Shown here one piece after another: positions 43,798 to 44,129 of a stretch of DNA of 44,129 bases. The position numbers and the translations under genes were made by a program. Below the pieces are notes generated by a model. That model had not been told where the DNA came from and made no database searches. It saw only the letters and a list, made by a program, of their open reading frames with translations. Numbering within the stretch: position 1 is the first letter of the stretch; each line of letters begins with the position of its first letter. The stretch comes from Caulobacteraceae bacterium (GTDB lineage Bacteria; Pseudomonadota; Alphaproteobacteria; Caulobacterales; Caulobacteraceae), in assembly GCA_019748095.1 (NCBI GenBank), contig JAIEQA010000009.1, positions 1-44,129 of the forward strand, given 5' to 3'.

Positions 43798-44129
43798 ATG
43801 ACGCGCCCGAATCTGGATCGCCATCTCGCCGGCTGGCGCGGCCCCCTGCTGGCGGCGCTCGTCGCCCTGATCGCCGGCCTTCCGAGTTTGCTGCTCCTGC
43901 CCCCGCTGGACCGGGACGAGAGCCGCTATGCCCAGGCCACCTCCCAGATGCTGGAGAGCGGCGACTATGTCGACATCCGCTTCCAGGACGACCCGCGCTG
44001 GAAAAAGCCCGTGGGCATCTACTGGATGCAGGCCGCCACCGTCGGCCTGACCTCGGCGGTCGAGAATCGCGACATCGCCCCGTACCGCATTCCCTCCCTG
44101 ATCGGGGCCATGCTGGCTGCCTGGGCCTG
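43798..44129 (+). CDS. ArnT-like family 39 glycosyltransferase, N-terminal part (3' end outside window)
   Basis: The first 110 codons of a polytopic glycosyltransferase running off the window. The N-terminal membrane helix (LLAALVALIAGLPSLLLL) is followed by the catalytic-type acidic pair in PPLDRDESRYAQATSQML and by RFQDDPRWKKPVGIYWMQAA, the PMT/ArnT signature loop. It would transfer a sugar from a polyprenyl phosphate to lipid A or protein. Start ATG 43798. The partner GT2 gene on the opposite strand shares the 95-base intergenic region. Confidence 0.9.
   Translation, partial: MTRPNLDRHLAGWRGPLLAALVALIAGLPSLLLLPPLDRDESRYAQATSQMLESGDYVDIRFQDDPRWKKPVGIYWMQAATVGLTSAVENRDIAPYRIPSLIGAMLAAWA

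Overview
The window is 44.1 kb of very GC-rich, densely packed alphaproteobacterial chromosome. Gene content and order point to the Caulobacteraceae, most likely a Brevundimonas-like organism. The supporting signs are recA followed by alaS, a trpF-trpB-(x)-trpA-accD-folC run, a complete aa3 cytochrome oxidase (cta) locus leading into a PdeA-like GEDEF/EAL protein, and polyhydroxyalkanoate genes. The taxonomic call is inference from remembered gene order and protein sequence; no database was searched. No tRNA, rRNA, IS element, phage or CRISPR array was seen.

Layout. 1-2.1 kb: the 3' end of recA converges on a photolyase-like gene coupled to a DCC-family oxidoreductase gene, with a highly structured spacer between them. 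2.2-5.2 kb: a small ORF and alaS. 5.2-10.8 kb (minus): trpF, trpB, an exported protein, trpA, accD and folC, with a long palindromic element between accD and folC. 10.9-13.8 kb (minus): an FAD amine oxidase-like enzyme, RsuA and an RsmC-like methyltransferase. 13.9-19.4 kb is the accessory-looking part: a parDE toxin-antitoxin pair coupled to a DUF72 gene, three small orphan genes separated by copies of a folded ~90-bp repeat, a KtrAB potassium uptake pair, and then a decayed second copy of the DUF72 3' end. 19.4-28.9 kb: alcohol dehydrogenase, PhaB, a secreted unknown, a divergent gloB/methyltransferase pair, a SixA-like phosphatase-DUF952-pyrD run, a hybrid histidine kinase, peroxiredoxin and YqgE. 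28.9-39.0 kb (minus): ctaC-ctaD-ctaB-small ORF-ctaG-ctaE-DUF983-SURF1-M16 peptidase-GNAT-PdeA-like, one long co-directional and mostly overlapping series. 39.2-42.3 kb: thiolase (PhaA type), a hemolysin III family protein, PhaR and a small partner gene. 42.4-44.1 kb: membrane protein, family 2 glycosyltransferase and the start of an ArnT-like glycosyltransferase.

Functionally the window is mainly housekeeping: translation (alaS, rsuA, rsmC), tryptophan, fatty-acid, folate and pyrimidine synthesis, and the terminal oxidase with its haem (CtaB), copper (CtaG) and assembly (SURF1) factors. PhaA, PhaB and PhaR, which belong to one carbon-storage pathway, are spread over about 21 kb. The least explained material is the repeat-punctuated array of small genes at 15.2-16.9 kb with its DUF72 brackets. 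Other unusual points are a photolyase whose two domains appear swapped in order, an AccD without zinc-finger cysteines, and an M16 peptidase whose only sensible start codon is CTG.
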